64,000 bases of DNA. It comes from Hymenolepis diminuta. Taxonomy: Eukaryota > Platyhelminthes > Cestoda > Cyclophyllidea > Hymenolepididae. The DNA lies in contig CAADRB010000027.1 in the NCBI GenBank assembly GCA_900708905.1, positions 1,046,499 to 1,110,498 of the forward strand, written 5' to 3'. A program made the position numbers and the translations under genes. Of the stretch, positions 39,201 through 52,600 are shown in pieces; the stretch's first letter is position 1; each line of letters opens with the position of its first letter. The notes under the pieces are model-generated. The model did no database searches, was not told the origin of the DNA, and worked only from the letters and a program-made list of their open reading frames with translations.

Positions 39201-42200
39201 AGAATGATCGACGTGGGATTCGATCAGTCCAGTGTTATTTCGAACATTTTCGGACAGACAGACTTATCACCACAGGACCTTATGTAACTCGATTTCCAGC
39301 TTAGCTCCTTCGCCTTGGCCACCACCTACAGCTGCATTTATGTACATTGCCTTGGATATATCAGGTGCCGATTATGAAAACAGTACATCATCCAATTTTG
39401 ACTCCTACCCGCATTTGACTATTATTGAAACCTAAAAACAGAATTTCTTGATGATAGCAGTTATTCGGAACACAACATTTGCCGACCCGGATGCATTATT
39501 ACGCGTACAGTAAGAAAAATGTTGTCTTTCAGGGAATTTAAATAAGAATAGGAATTACCTACATATAATTCAATCCATAAGACATTTGAAGGGCAGAATT
39601 CAAGTCCTGGATACCTTACCGCTATCTAAGTAAAGTTTAAAAAGCTACAATTATTGATCGTATATTTATTCTATAAAAATTATTTGAGAGGATAAATTTG
39701 ACCTCAAGTCCTCAATATTTTTTTGAATAGTTTTAGCGATGCCAATAAATGAGCCTCCGAAACAATCAGATACTAAGTACGATTCTCAGAGTGAAGGAGG
39801 CTTAATAGATGAAGCGTTAAAGGAGTTATCGGCAAAGGAAAATGTCCCTCCCTATTCGGAGATGGAAGAACTTGTTATGAAAATTTATGAACGAATCTTT
39901 TACCTGATTTTAAATGAAAACGAGAACATTAACTTACGCACAGCAACCGACGAGACGAATCAAATTTCAATAAACACCACTGCAATCCCGTTTTCCATAG
40001 TAATCTCAGCCCCATTGAACCCTGGACTGCGTGCACGTCTGGTCAGAGTCTTTCTAGATATCATCCTGCAAAATCACTGGACTCCTGCTTTTTCCTTTCC
40101 TTTAGCAAGAATACTAAACTCGCTTATCTGCAACTTTTACGTTGACTCTAATCCTACTTCTGAACAGTCAGAGTTAGACATTGCACTCTATGCCCTTAAT
40201 GACTTCTGGATGAATTTCAAGCGCAGTTATAATGAACTCAAAAGCGGTGAGAAAGGTCATATTTTATTGACACCTCGTTATGATCGAAATATCTGTTTCT
40301 TTTTCACTTCCTAGATAATGCTATCATCCACAATACCAAAGTTGAACCGAAGCTCATCATTTTGCTCTCTATGCTTCCAGCCTTCTTCAATGTTTTCGTG
40401 CCTTCACGGATGAAAGAGGTCGAAAATGACTTTATCAATCCAGTCATTGAAATCCTCTTTGAGCTCTTAACCATTTCCCTCGGTTCTGGCGACGAAAATC
40501 CGCCATCGATAAAACTAGCCTACTATGCTTCTATCTGTCTCAGCGGTCTTCTCTACCGTCTTGTCACATTTTCAGTGGATTTTGGAGGTGTGGACCTCTA
40601 TAACAGCACTGCCTTCGCGACGGATCCTCTGTGGACACCATTTGTGGGCTATCGTAAAGCTAGGGAGTATGTTAAATGGATTAGGCCAACTGAGGAGACA
40701 TTCGCCTTAGCTAAAAGAATCCTCCAAAGATTCCTCTTACCACTTTTGAAGAAGTTGTCTGATGTTACTGATGAGTTGGATGCCTTCCTTGTTGCCTCCG
40801 ATAGTAATAAGTCCGATTTTCCACAAATACCACGAGCTTCTGGTCAATCAAAAGTGGCCCATCAACAGGAGTATCTCATATCACTTACTAATTGGATCAT
40901 GCAATTAAGCTGTGCTATTTTCGAGGGTCTCAAACCACGTGACATTTGTCATGAAGATGTGGACTATGTGAAGAAAATCTGCTCTGAGTTGGAACTTCTG
41001 AGGCATGAAGCTGTGGCGTGTCCTGAGAGTAGTTTAGCTGCCAGAACCATCGAGCTGGATATACCACTTTTTGACCTTCCCTCAGAAGATGGGAGCTCTC
41101 TGAGGGACCAGATTTTTAGATGTGGTTTGAGATTCCTTGACGTCATGGCTAAGCTCTCTGCCAAATTTGATTATCAGAAGGTTGCTACTACTACAGGTTG
41201 GTCATTCTCGCTTCTAGTGTTTTATTTTTCAACATCAATCTTGAAACTGATGAATGCGCTGTATTTAACTTGCTAGGTCAAGTGGATGGTTTGAGTGTAA
41301 TTGGAACACTATGTCAAACGGATCATTTAAAGGAATTCTGTAAAATAATCGCTTTTGCAGGATTTAATTACATGGAATATATGGTGAAGAAGAAAAATTG
41401 GGCGACACTTCATTACTGCCCTTGGGAGATTTTCTTCAACTACTTTGATCCAAATATACCATTACCCATTGACTTTGGTCCTTCAAGAGAGATCCTTTCA
41501 GCTTTATCTTCTGGAGAGATGCCTTCTTCGATTTGTTGTAATGAGGTCACTTATGCATCTGCCCATCTTTCCATTGCGTGGATAATGTACGCCCAAAACA
41601 CTCATTTTAGATTCCTCAGTAGAACTCTTGGCCGCCGCGCTGTATGGCCAGAAACAGAAGCCACCTCTCTTATCACTTACCCACGACTTCCTGTTTGTCG
41701 AGAGTTAGTCCAATTTGCTGAGATCTCCATACTGATCGGTGCGAATTGCAACCAGTACAATTCATACGAATTATTTTTCATGTTCTACGACTTCGCTGCT
41801 GATGAAATGCCCGGAGTAAGTTATGAGGAATCCTAATTATCGGAATATTGATGACCAGACCTATTTAAGAAAGCGTTTTCCAGCGCTCATCTTGGGTTAG
41901 AAAGTGGCATCGTTGGGAAACTTCAATTCTGCTAGTTCCTTTATTAAGTAGTCTTAAACTGTGAGGATGGCTAGTCCACTCACTAGATGTCAACTAGATG
42001 GACACTGAACCCCTGATTTTGCGGATGCCGCACTATCGGCAAATAAGATTAATTTTAGCATATTTATCAACTCTGGAAGAAAGCCGTTAGTCCACACCAT
42101 TTAAATTTGAGGAAAATTTTTCAAGCCAATTACATTTACGTTTGTATAAACGGAGTATCAAATAGGAATCGTCAAATAGGCTAACTAAATTAATTAGATA

Positions 42201-45200
42201 CTATAAAAAATTGAAATGTGAAAAATTGATTTGTTTTAAATTTTGCAAAATAAATAATAATTTAATTTGAGATAAAACTAGCGAGACTTACCAAAAGCTC
42301 AAAACTATAGAGGGTTAGGATCTTTCCCATAACGACTGCTAGATGTCATTTATAAATTATTGTTCAAAATTTTGCAAAGGCATTCATTCTTAAATTGTCA
42401 TTAATTAATTACTATTATTATATTATTTCCTAGGTTGATGTCCTGCTTGCGCGGAAGTTTATTGAAGTAATGGAACCATTTTGTAGCGACGAAATTTACA
42501 CCAAAGGTTATAACGAATATCTACAATCTTTATACCGCTTAAAGCAGGTTATTAACATTATTTCCCGCCTCTTACTCGAAACGAAAATGTCAAGTGAACT
42601 TTACAACCATGACCCAGCACTATGGTCTAGATTATGGGTAACGCTAATGAAGGTATGTTTTCGCAACGATGTCCCCAATGTGCAACTAACGGAGGGCCAA
42701 ATGCGAATAAGGACCGATGATCAAAATGTGTTTTCTGACAAGTACCTGGTATTGTTCATTCTCTATGCGGAGATTCCCTCCACCCTCTACTTCCATGCGT
42801 CATACGATCCAGATACCCATCCAGAGAATGCTCCTTTAAGAAATCTCATTCTCTCTTCTCAAAAACTTCTCAAGACGCTGGGTGGTTCCGAAGAGCAGAT
42901 GATGAAGCGTAAACCATCCCTTTTGGTGAAAACAGCCCAACTTCGAAGAGAGGCTTTTCGTTATTTCATACATTCAATTGGCGAAACGTGTTTGCAGAAC
43001 CAAAGTGTACTCGCTTCTTTCACTTTACATACGATATACTTTAACACCCCTGCAGACCATTGGGACACACCTTCTATTCATGCTGCGACTTTCGACGAAA
43101 TGCCTTTTCGATTGACATCTCCTCCGCACCCACCTCCATCTCTATCGACTATCAAATATGTAGTACAGCTGATATCCTCTCAAAACATCCATCTAGCTTA
43201 CACTGCAGCCAATTTTGTCTTCAAATTCTTATCGCATTTTCTCATGAGAATCCAAAGGCGAGATTTCCTTTGGGTTCATCCGAGGACACTTAAATTTTCC
43301 AATACCTGTGTAGGCTTCGAGAATGAACCTCAATACAATTGTCTTGCTCCAGAAAACTTTAACCCGCAGAATCTTTGCTTGAATTTGTGTAACAATTCCA
43401 GGTAAGTGAGTGTTTTAAGTTAAACTTTTCATTCTGTCTAGGTGCCTTAGTCCTCCATTTATATTGCGAGACCCCTGTTCGCACACATTTTTTCCCACCA
43501 TCTCTCATACGATCGAAAGTGGTTTCAAAGTAGACCCATCTAATGATGAGTGGTTGAAGGTTCGATCTGAAATGGATTTATCTGATTTATCATCCGAGGA
43601 CTTGTTCAACTGGCGGGAGGGACTCAAAACCATTGCTGAGTTCTTTGCCTCTCCTACTTTCTGGACTCAAATGAGCCACGTTGTTCTTAATTACCATCAG
43701 TGCAAAAGCCGAACAGCTACAGATAGCCTCAAGCGACTTATTTATATGGTGCTTGTGTGTTTCGGACCTCGTCCTTACCTACAACGAGTTGAGGAATTTC
43801 TCATGTCTCTTCTACAACCCGGATTAACTCGAGATTGTGCGGATCATATTTCAAAGTATGTTGGAACATCTCTTGTGATTGAGACATTGTCCTACGTTGC
43901 TCAAGGTTCGAGTTATTGGCCGAGAGAGATGCGACTGCAGGTTTATGGACGAGTCTTACCGCGATTGATTGTTTATGCAGAAGCCGCAGCTCAGTTGACT
44001 TCCACAAATCCCCTGCCCGAGTCTCTCCCTGACGGTCTTAAATGCGTTGCATTCTTTGAACCAGATTTGGTTAAGAGAGACATTGGTATCTGCTGTGTTC
44101 TTAATAAAGCACTAGAATTTATTTTGCATATAAGAGATACTATTTTTGAGTTTTTAGGAAATATTTCAACTTGTTTTGAGAGTATTTCAAATTCTTCGGA
44201 TGAAATATCTAACCAACCCGGTGATTCCATTGCCAAAGAGATTTATTGTGATAGTTTGCAACAAGATGACACTTATATACCAGACGAAGCTGATACCATT
44301 AAATGTCTCAGTCCATTTGGTTCAAGTGCCCGTCTTCTTTTTCCGCTACTTGGCCTGCTCAGTCCCCGCAGTATGGATCGTTTTCATTTTACATATTCGT
44401 TTTATATTTGGAAGTTTATTTGTGAACTGGCTTCAGTGGATGACGCAAAGAGTACTTCAGGGGTAAACAGTTCTTTAACTCAATAACTGTATTAATTTTC
44501 GATCATTAGGGAGGAGAAGCTAGTTGTGGTCATCGTGTTCCCGAAGGTGATGGAGAATGCCCCGTTTGCATTGGACGTCGTTTGTTTACGCGACAGGATC
44601 AGCGTCGAGCTCTGAAATTTGAGCTGTTTTATTTCTTCGTATCTATGAACAACGTTGAGAACTTGTTACATCAAATAAAGCATTTCGTTGACGCAGATTC
44701 ATTTGGCTTTTGGGAGAAAAACTTGTGCGTAAAATCTAGTTGGTCCCGACATTTGGCCTCTAAAATGTCTTCTGTCTTATCAAGAGCTGGCTTTTACGAC
44801 ATCCTCAACTCTGCTCCTTCGAAAATTCGGCTATATACTGGTGTCGGACATTCTGTGTGCTCTGAACGGCAAGTCAGCTCGGCACTTGAGACAGAGCTAC
44901 TCTCTCGATTGTCTGGCTTTGAGGCAGCAGAATTACATCAGTCGGCCTTGTGTGGTCCCGAATTTGTCATGAAGCGTGTAAGTTATAAGAAAATTAAAGA
45001 AAAAAGAGCATTTAATATTATTTATATAAAGGCGCTTTGTTCCCATTCTCTTCCCCAATCTCTACTTTAATTACTACTATACATTTATATTTAATTCTTC
45101 AGGCAGCCCTTGTTTTTCAAGTTTGGAAAGTCTGTCTTTTTGTTAGGCATTAGAAGGATAGAGAGTGTTGTATGAGGTTTATTGTTTGATAGAAGAGTTC

Positions 45201-47208
45201 TTACGCATTTTTTAGCTCCATTGTGCCTTATCCAAAATCCGCCCGGACAGTATCATTTTACGGAGGCTAAGTAAAGCACGTTTGAGGGGTGTTTGATGGG
45301 ATTTTATTTTCACGAACACGCTAGAATCATATTCGGCCAAAGGTCTGCGTCATGCTTATAATAATGTGGAATTTGGAGATGTAGAGCTTAAGAGAAACCA
45401 AAAAAAAACGTCCATGTAAGAGGGAACAGGAAGCACGTCAGTGGGAGCACATAGGAGCAAATAAGAAGATTCGTTGACACTGGTTTGAGCTGGCTATTTT
45501 GATTATTTTGACAATGCATATTCAACCACTTTGACACGAGATATTCAAAATTTAAATTTGCAGTGCTTTACTAGATAAAATGATGATAAATGCTCTCAAA
45601 TGCTTTCAGATCTGTAAACATTAGCTTATATCGGCAAACCACCTGAATAAAATAAAGATGGGGTGGTGCAGCCACTCATTCTTTAAACTAACACAATTTT
45701 AGATATTATCAGACAATGTAGATAGCGAAAAATGTGGCCATGAAGAGATTTCAAATATTCTCTTATGAAACTCAGTCCCCCCAACTGCCTTGAAAGCTAT
45801 TCTCCAATAAAAAGCAATTTCTCACATTATTCTGAAAGTGTTAAGGCCAAAGGCAGATTACGACTCGAGATTTAGAGATACCCCTACTTTTCAAGAAATT
45901 TAAAATTTAGATGAACTGCATTTCAAAGTATCTCATGCTCTTTACCTCTTTTCTTAATCTATTAATATCAGAAAAAGGTTTCGTTCATTTTGGAATGTGC
46001 CCCATTAGATAAGGCAAAACAGTTCTAGATATTCCGCTTTTTTATTTTCAGTACCTGCCAATGTTGGTTCGAGATTGGATGGCAGTTCTTCTGCTTAGGG
46101 GCTTTCGTCCCTCTTTGGCCAGTTTTGAACTTCAGGAAAGTCTCCTTTCCAATGCGGTTAAAAAACTCACACCTGCTACAGTGGTATATATCTTCGTTTA
46201 TCTTTGCAAATTTGTGCTGCCTATTAAACGCATTTTTCATTCTTGCAGGATCTGCTAACCTGCTCTCAGCGAATCAAAATCTCTGTTGGGAAGCAGATGG
46301 TTCTTTGTGCATATACATTGATGAATGAACTAATAAAAAATGTTAAGTCTGCTTATCCCACAAATGCCCTTCCTAACTCCTCCTCTAAATCCGTCTTCGA
46401 TCTATTTTATCGATTGGCTCCACTTTTGGCTGACCACGTTGCTACCAGTGACTACTTTTGGACTAAAGGGAAGTCCAAAGGAAGAGATGACCCTTTAGAC
46501 AAATGTATTGCAAGTGTTTTAAGTAGGTTGCCTCAAATCGCAACAAAGGGTCACACTAACATTGATGTGGAAATAGCTCAGGCCAACCGAATGATGGACT
46601 TCTTTGACGTGTTTTTGCGGCACTCTGAATGGAAGACAAGATTTTACGGTTTAATATTAATGAAGAATTTGTCCGTAGTTGTCTCTGTTTTTTGGAAAAG
46701 AAACGAAATTGGTGCTACTCTGCGTACCCGCTTAAAGCGTTGTCTTTGTGAACTCCTCGCAGATCCATGGATTGATGTAGCTGAGATGGCATCTACTACC
46801 ATCTCCAACTCTCTAAATCTGAGCCTTCTAGAGTACGATGAATTGTGGATCAAAGAGTTAATAGAACAATCCCGACATAAGTTACCAAAGTTGAAGAGAG
46901 GGAGTCAACAAATCACCAAACAGGAGAAGGATACAGCAATGCTGTGTCGACGTGTAGGCGTCTTTGGTCTCTGTTCGTTTGTTCAAGCTCATCCCCACGA
47001 TACTCCCGATTACCTTCCGGCTGTGATCGCTGAGGTGGCAAATCATGCAAACGATCCTCAGCCAATCGGCAATTTCGTCTCCAAAACCTTGATGGAGTAC
47101 TCTCGCAGCCACGCCGATCAATGGATGATACGAGATCGAGATAAGTTCACTGAGGAACAGCTCGAGGCTTATGAATCAGTGGTCTCTCACTTAAGCTATT
47201 ACGTATGA
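33232..47208 (+). CDS. PSME4: Proteasome activator complex subunit 4 (PA200/Blm10), tandem copy 2
   Basis: This is a second intact PA200 gene, 2.5 kb downstream of the first and in the same orientation, giving about 2,329 residues. Its 19 exons correspond one-to-one with copy 1 in order and phase: 33232-33416, 33486-33626, 34532-34642, 34718-34759, 34852-34998, 35068-35131, 35206-35415, 37294-37452, 38465-38809, 38892-39069, 39737-40246, 40315-41196, 41277-41815, 42434-43401, 43442-44085, 44158-44462, 44510-44977, 46052-46183, 46249-47208. Exons 2-8, 14, 18 and 19 are plainly similar between the copies, while exons 11 and 13 differ strongly. Most of exon 12 and part of exon 15 are identical to copy 1 at the base level. 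The C-terminus is SYYV, so proteasome docking is probably kept. Start ATG 33232 aligns with the copy 1 start region (LLPYADQLESYAD). No stop or frame break was found, so both genes look functional. Confidence 0.93.
37030..37200 (-). repeat. SINE-like repeat in intron 8 of PSME4 copy 2
   Basis: The minus strand carries AGAGGTTACGAGATCGATGTCC near 37160-37135, matching AGAGGTCACGAGATCAATGC of the element at about 9060, and the preceding part resembles the A-box side of that family. It is degraded. Confidence 0.35.
40422..41160 (+). repeat. Identical block shared by the PSME4 copies (copy 2 side, exon 12)
   Basis: This is the partner of 24215-24953, with a constant offset of 16,207 bases and no mismatch found when read line by line. 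The first differing bases are at 40421 and 41161. Confidence 0.9.
43518..43821 (+). repeat. Second identical block (copy 2 side, exon 15)
   Basis: This is the partner of 27768-28071, with a constant offset of 15,750 bases. The offset differs from that of the exon 12 block because the introns between them differ in length. Confidence 0.9.
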
Positions 47209-49680
47209 GACAAAATGTTGCAGCAGTCACTGTTTTTAGCATTCGTGTGTAACTTTAAGCCGTTTTTAATATTAATACGTCCGGAATTCTCCCTTTATAC
47301 ACGGTTTTACCTCCCTGTTTCATACTTTGTTATTGACAATACACTCATTCTTAAATTCTCCTGTTTTGTGTATTTTTGCTAAAAAATATTGAATTTGAAC
47401 AACTCAAAATTTTCTTTATTGAATGTAATCGGAATTCAGTTTGCATTTAATTTACAACAAAATTGAATTTATATCAGAATTCGGCTTTCCCTTCCCCAAA
47501 ATTCTGATTGGCGGATCCCCACAGCTCTATGTGGACATTTATCTCACCTATAATATGTAATTCCACTCAGCTGCTGGTACTTCTCATGTTTTCTCTTCTT
47601 CATTAAGCCCTTATTTGTTTATTTCTCATGGCAGGGCTTAAAAGCTTTACAATTATTCATCACAAGGAAACACCAAAACAAATAGGAAGTGAAAGTTCAT
47701 AAGGAGGAAGCGTTCAGTTTATAAGGGAGTATCTAGAACGCCTGTTTACCGTCCACACGAAGTTGTCTGTAAATTTAGAGGCATCTACTTTAACTTCTGA
47801 CGTACAATCTAAGCATCATTATTCGAGTAGTGAGGAGTGCTTAGCAAGAGGGCTGAGATCAACTTGCTTCGTTTTGGAGTTATCCAAGTTGTTAGCCTGC
47901 TTTTGTTGCTTGCTTAGTAGATCATTTGCTTTCCTGAGTTCATTTGCAACTATCATCTCCGGATATTTCGTCGTTTCAGTCCTCAAGGGGTTTCTTTTCT
48001 CTTTTAACATAAGTGAATTAATTATATGTTTTTTTATAAGCAACGTAAAATTCAGTTATTGGCCCCAGAATCACCATTTACGTAATTACCGTTCCTGTAG
48101 TTCAGCATTCAGAAGTTTTGTAGCCCTTTGAGTTTCCGTCACTTTAAGGTTTCTGACATATTTGAGTAGCAGCCTTGGGAATGGCCTTTACCATGTCAGC
48201 ATAATTCTGTATAATGCTCTCTGATATAACTTTATTAAAGTTTTCATATTCATCTTTGTATTTTGAGATTAGATCGATTCCACTCTGATTCTGCTACTTT
48301 CGACTGGTTTCTATACTTGCATCTCTTTATTGCTGCATCATCCTAAAGAGTGAGAACGACTACATTTCTTAAATCAAGAAATGCGACGTTGCTCTTTCTT
48401 ACAGCAAGGCAGACATCACTCCAGCCAGTTCTTAGACGGTATCACGTATGTCGCCTTTTACTAGATTGTTGAAAGAAGTATTTAACAACATATAGCTGAT
48501 TATTTCCAAAGAAGCTTAAGAGACGTAGTCCACTTTCTACAGTCTCCACGGAACCTGTGAAGTGTCCTATCACATATATAACTACTATGGACATTAACAC
48601 CAAAGCAAAAGCTAAAATCACCCTTGATGATAACACTATTATATTTAGACTTTGTCTCTCAACACCCTATCAAGTTGTCTATAAAAGTCTCGCTCTTCAG
48701 GAATTGGGGTGAAGTTATTTGGTGCAATAAGGACAGATAACATTCAAATTATTTGCAATTTTATTTATGATCGTAGTCAACCTGTTCGAGAAGGGTTTAA
48801 ACCTTGAACTCGGGATTGCGATTCATTAGTGGCAAAGACATCACCTGTCGGGATTGAGTCGATTATTTGTCCAGAATTACACAGTAAAATCAGGAACAGA
48901 AGTAGTCTTGAAGAATACAGCTATTTTCGTTTCAAATAACACTACCAGATAGAATTTCCGGTAAGACATTTAAGATATAATCTTCAACAGCTTTATTTCA
49001 TTGCAGCAGGAACTGACATTCCAGAGCCTAAACTTCACGACCCGGTCCCTAGATAGCTGACCTGGAGAGGGCCTGACCGTAGTGTCATTAGATTAGCAGA
49101 TCACTTCCTGATTCAAATCTATATCCATATGTTAGGAACTGATCAATAGGTAGGTTAAATTGGATTAGCTGAATTACAGGCACACACCACCACACCCGGT
49201 CTAGATAGTAGCACTTACTCAGCAGACCAAAAGCATCAGCCCCCCAGTTGGTAAAACATGTACATTGTCGAGGTTCAATAGTTAGCTGATGTTCATATTA
49301 TCCGAGATCACTTCAGATGCAAAATGGGCAGTTTATCTTCCGAGTTTGTTTATTTTCCTATCAAGCAGATAAAAGTTACCCAGTCACTTTTTTATTTTAT
49401 ATTATGAAATGCTGAATCTGGCTGAGCCCTGAAAACAAATCTTGAATCTGCATCTAATTACTTATATAACAGACAAATTTTGCGCTCTATCTTCACGTAT
49501 TATTCTATTCTTCTTTCAATATTTTGTCGTCGAACAATTTTGCAATTGCTTGTATTTTCTCTAGGACATCCAAGTTAAGCTCAAGAAGAGCTGAGCCCTA
49601 GAAATTAGGTCTAAATCTACTTATTTAATAGTGAGTAGCGGTGACACACTACCGAGAATTAAAAAGGCGTAGTTTCGGAA
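47209..49680. other. Convergent intergenic region between PSME4 copy 2 and POLR3C
   Basis: The two neighbouring genes end towards each other across about 2.5 kb. The region contains both 3' UTRs and, at about 47815-48660 on the minus strand, coding-like fragments described separately. No canonical AATAAA is obvious close to the PSME4 copy 2 stop. Confidence 0.55.
47815..48660 (-). pseudogene. Fragmented coiled-coil gene remnant (unidentified)
   Basis: Minus-strand fragments read like pieces of a helical, charged protein. They include LVKGDIRDTV followed by a stop and ELAGVMSALL near 48480-48410, DDAAIKRCKYRNQSKVAESE at about 48345-48280 after a good acceptor, DEYENFNKVISESIIQNYAD at about 48255-48200 in another frame, and ANELRKANDLLSKQQKQANN near 47950-47890. 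The spacing and helical character recall a BAR-type domain, but I cannot name the family. Frame shifts and stops between adjacent pieces suggest a decayed gene. An unusual exon structure is also possible. Confidence 0.3.
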
Positions 49681-52600
49681 TCAGTCTTTCTTCTGTGGTT
49701 TTGCTAAATGATGCAGTCTAAGATACATGTCGGCTATAAACCAAGCAGTTTCGGCTTCCCAACGTGCGCTTGAAAGTCTGAAATCAAAAGAAAATGAGCT
49801 AATTAGCAAGGATATCTTCAATTTTGAATACGACATGAAATGGAGAAAATTGTTATGATTCAAATTGAAGCTATTTAAAGCCCAACTCGAGTACATGCAG
49901 ATGTAAGTGGCTAAGTGGTAACACCCACGAGGGTTAAAATCGAGATCATAAGTTCAAGATCCGTCGGCGCACATCTAGTGACCAACTGCACAAATCAACA
50001 GAGGGATAACAAAGTGTGAGTTTCCCAGGGGGCTTTGCGATACTTTCACAGTTCAAAATGAATGTATTTAACTTCTTCCTCGATTTATGTCGCTGATCAA
50101 ATACTTAACAGTTTCTATGCTTGAGACAGAGACAATTCCGTTTAAATACACTTCTAATGGTGCAAGTGCTGTATGACTGGATTTTGAATCTCTCTTCTCC
50201 GATTATTCAAAATAGAAGCCTCTACGTCACAAAAGGAATTCGATTGCCAAATAAAACCACTTACTTTGAGAGTCTGTTGGTAAGGGTTGAGAGTTGGTTG
50301 ACTTCAGCCGGAGTGAGACTATTCTGAAGGGCTTGAACGCTCTCCTTGTGGGATTCAAGAGGATCCATAGAATCCTCTGACTCTTCTGCCTGGTCTTCTG
50401 TAGCGTCGTCTACTCCCTTCTCCAAACGAGCAATTTTCGACTTATGTTCATCTATCAAAGTCTCCACACGATACCGCTGATCCAACAGGCGTCTAGAATA
50501 GAAAACACAAGTTACGCCAAATTCGCGAAGATACTCTGTAGCATGATGTGTAACGTAGAAAACCATCAATAGAGCCAAAACAGGTTTGGGAAACTGTTCT
50601 AACTTACAAGAATACAGATTCATTTTTATTTAAATAAGTTGGCTGAAACATTGGAGGGATAAAATTGAAAAAAAAACCTATTAAATATATGTGAGTGAAT
50701 AATAACGTATCATTTTTTGAAAAACCGATATTTGGGCCTATTTTTTACCGAAATACTGAAATTAGTGTCATTCAAACTCTTAAAGCCAGGACGAATGAGC
50801 CAAAGATACGATAATTTGAGACGTAAGAACTATTCCTTTTCATTCAACTACTACAATTTTAGTTAATGACGCATACGGATGTTAAACCCATATTTTAAAG
50901 TCACACTATTGCTAAGGCGTCAATCAGTATGACCTCATAAATATTCATACTGAAGTACATCTCAACTCAAAATTATGTAAGTAGACCTTTAGGAGCATTC
51001 CGCTTTAATCATAAGGTTACTGCAAATCGCAATATAATACGTGACATTAAAAACTGAAAGAACATGAACAATGAAGCAAATTTATAACAAAGGTGAATTT
51101 TATTTATCAAGTATCTTCCTAGTTATATTTAAGTAAGAGATCTATCTGAGGGGGCATAAAAATGTTAGCTATACCTCTGCAGACAGATATTTACCAACAT
51201 CTTACGTATGAATTATCCTCTGACATACTATCTCCTTTCCCTTGCCACTCAAAATAAGCGCTAATGATATCCTGATATCTCAAGTTTAACCCAATAGATT
51301 TAGGCATACTTTGTACGTTTTGGTTTCTTCTCATGGTACAACTAGTCATATTCTCCCGCCCTTTTTCTCTGTAGCTAAAATACTCATAAGAGTGCTCAGG
51401 ACACATAAAATTAACGTTAAGCTACCGTTTCGATTCAAGTTCAACTTCACAACGCGATGAGAGGCATCGAACACAATGCTGTGCAAACTCAATCAGCACT
51501 CGAGCAATCTTTGCGAGATCGACGTTGAATACACACACAATTGTGTCTACGTTGAATTCCTTTGCTTTAGAGAATTCCTGCAAGATTAAGAAAAAAAGTG
51601 ATCAAGATTATTTAGATCATTTTATAATAATCAACCGAAAGACAAAATTGTCAATATAAATCAAGTGCTGCTGAAGAAAAAAGAATTCTTTGACAACTAT
51701 TGGGTAACAGGCATGTTTTCATTTTGCTGATGAAATTGAAATAAAGAAATCAGAGAAGGTGGATTTCAGTGATCTGCAGTAATCCGATAAATTTATTTGT
51801 AACTAATATTGGCAAAAACGGATCTGCTATATTCCATTGAACGCAGACGCTGACTCATATATCTACCCTATTCTAGGTGTCAGATGATCTTTATCGGCTG
51901 TTCATCAAATAAGTAAAGGACCCAAAATCGTCAACTCCACTTATAATAGTTATTTAACCCCTTCATCATAACCCTATTCCGGTCACGTTGCAACGACGCT
52001 TGTTCAGTAGCGTTTCAATTCTCCCACCTATACAATCTCCTACCTTCATTTCTTAACAACCGTCCAATATACACACAGTCAAACTTAACTCTCAATCTTC
52101 GGATTTGAAAAAGACTGTTGTATCCCTTAGGTAGATCATTAATTTTGTGAGGGCTTGGTCAGGCTCCTAGAGTAGTTCTGCTGAGAGGATTTAGTGCTAC
52201 CTTAGACCTCTTTCTATACACTACGGAGGTTTGCACGTAAAACCTATCTCAAAGAGGGATAATCCTCACGTAGTGAATAAGAACACCTGTGACAAATGAA
52301 AAAATACTCAACCAGTCACCTTTATGAATATTATGGATATTAATCCTCTGGAACAGGAAGGGGGATAAGTAGCATAACATAACCAATAGGAGCTATAAAT
52401 AAAAACAATAAATTGCAGAATAATCTTACAGTAAAAAGGAAATACTACTCACTTTAGATATAACGAAGCCGCTGGCGAGCATTTGAGGGAGAGTTTTACG
52501 GAAATCTGCTTGAGGAATCAATAACCGATTTTCCATCTATACAACAGCAGCAATAAGGGGTAAAGTATAATGTTCTGAAAGAATTTTCTAAAGTACAAAA

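Noticed and set aside
47763..48131. A 122-residue plus-strand frame with hydrophobic stretches
   Set aside because: The hydrophobic character comes from antisense reading of Lys/Glu-rich fragments on the minus strand, and no splice or family support exists.
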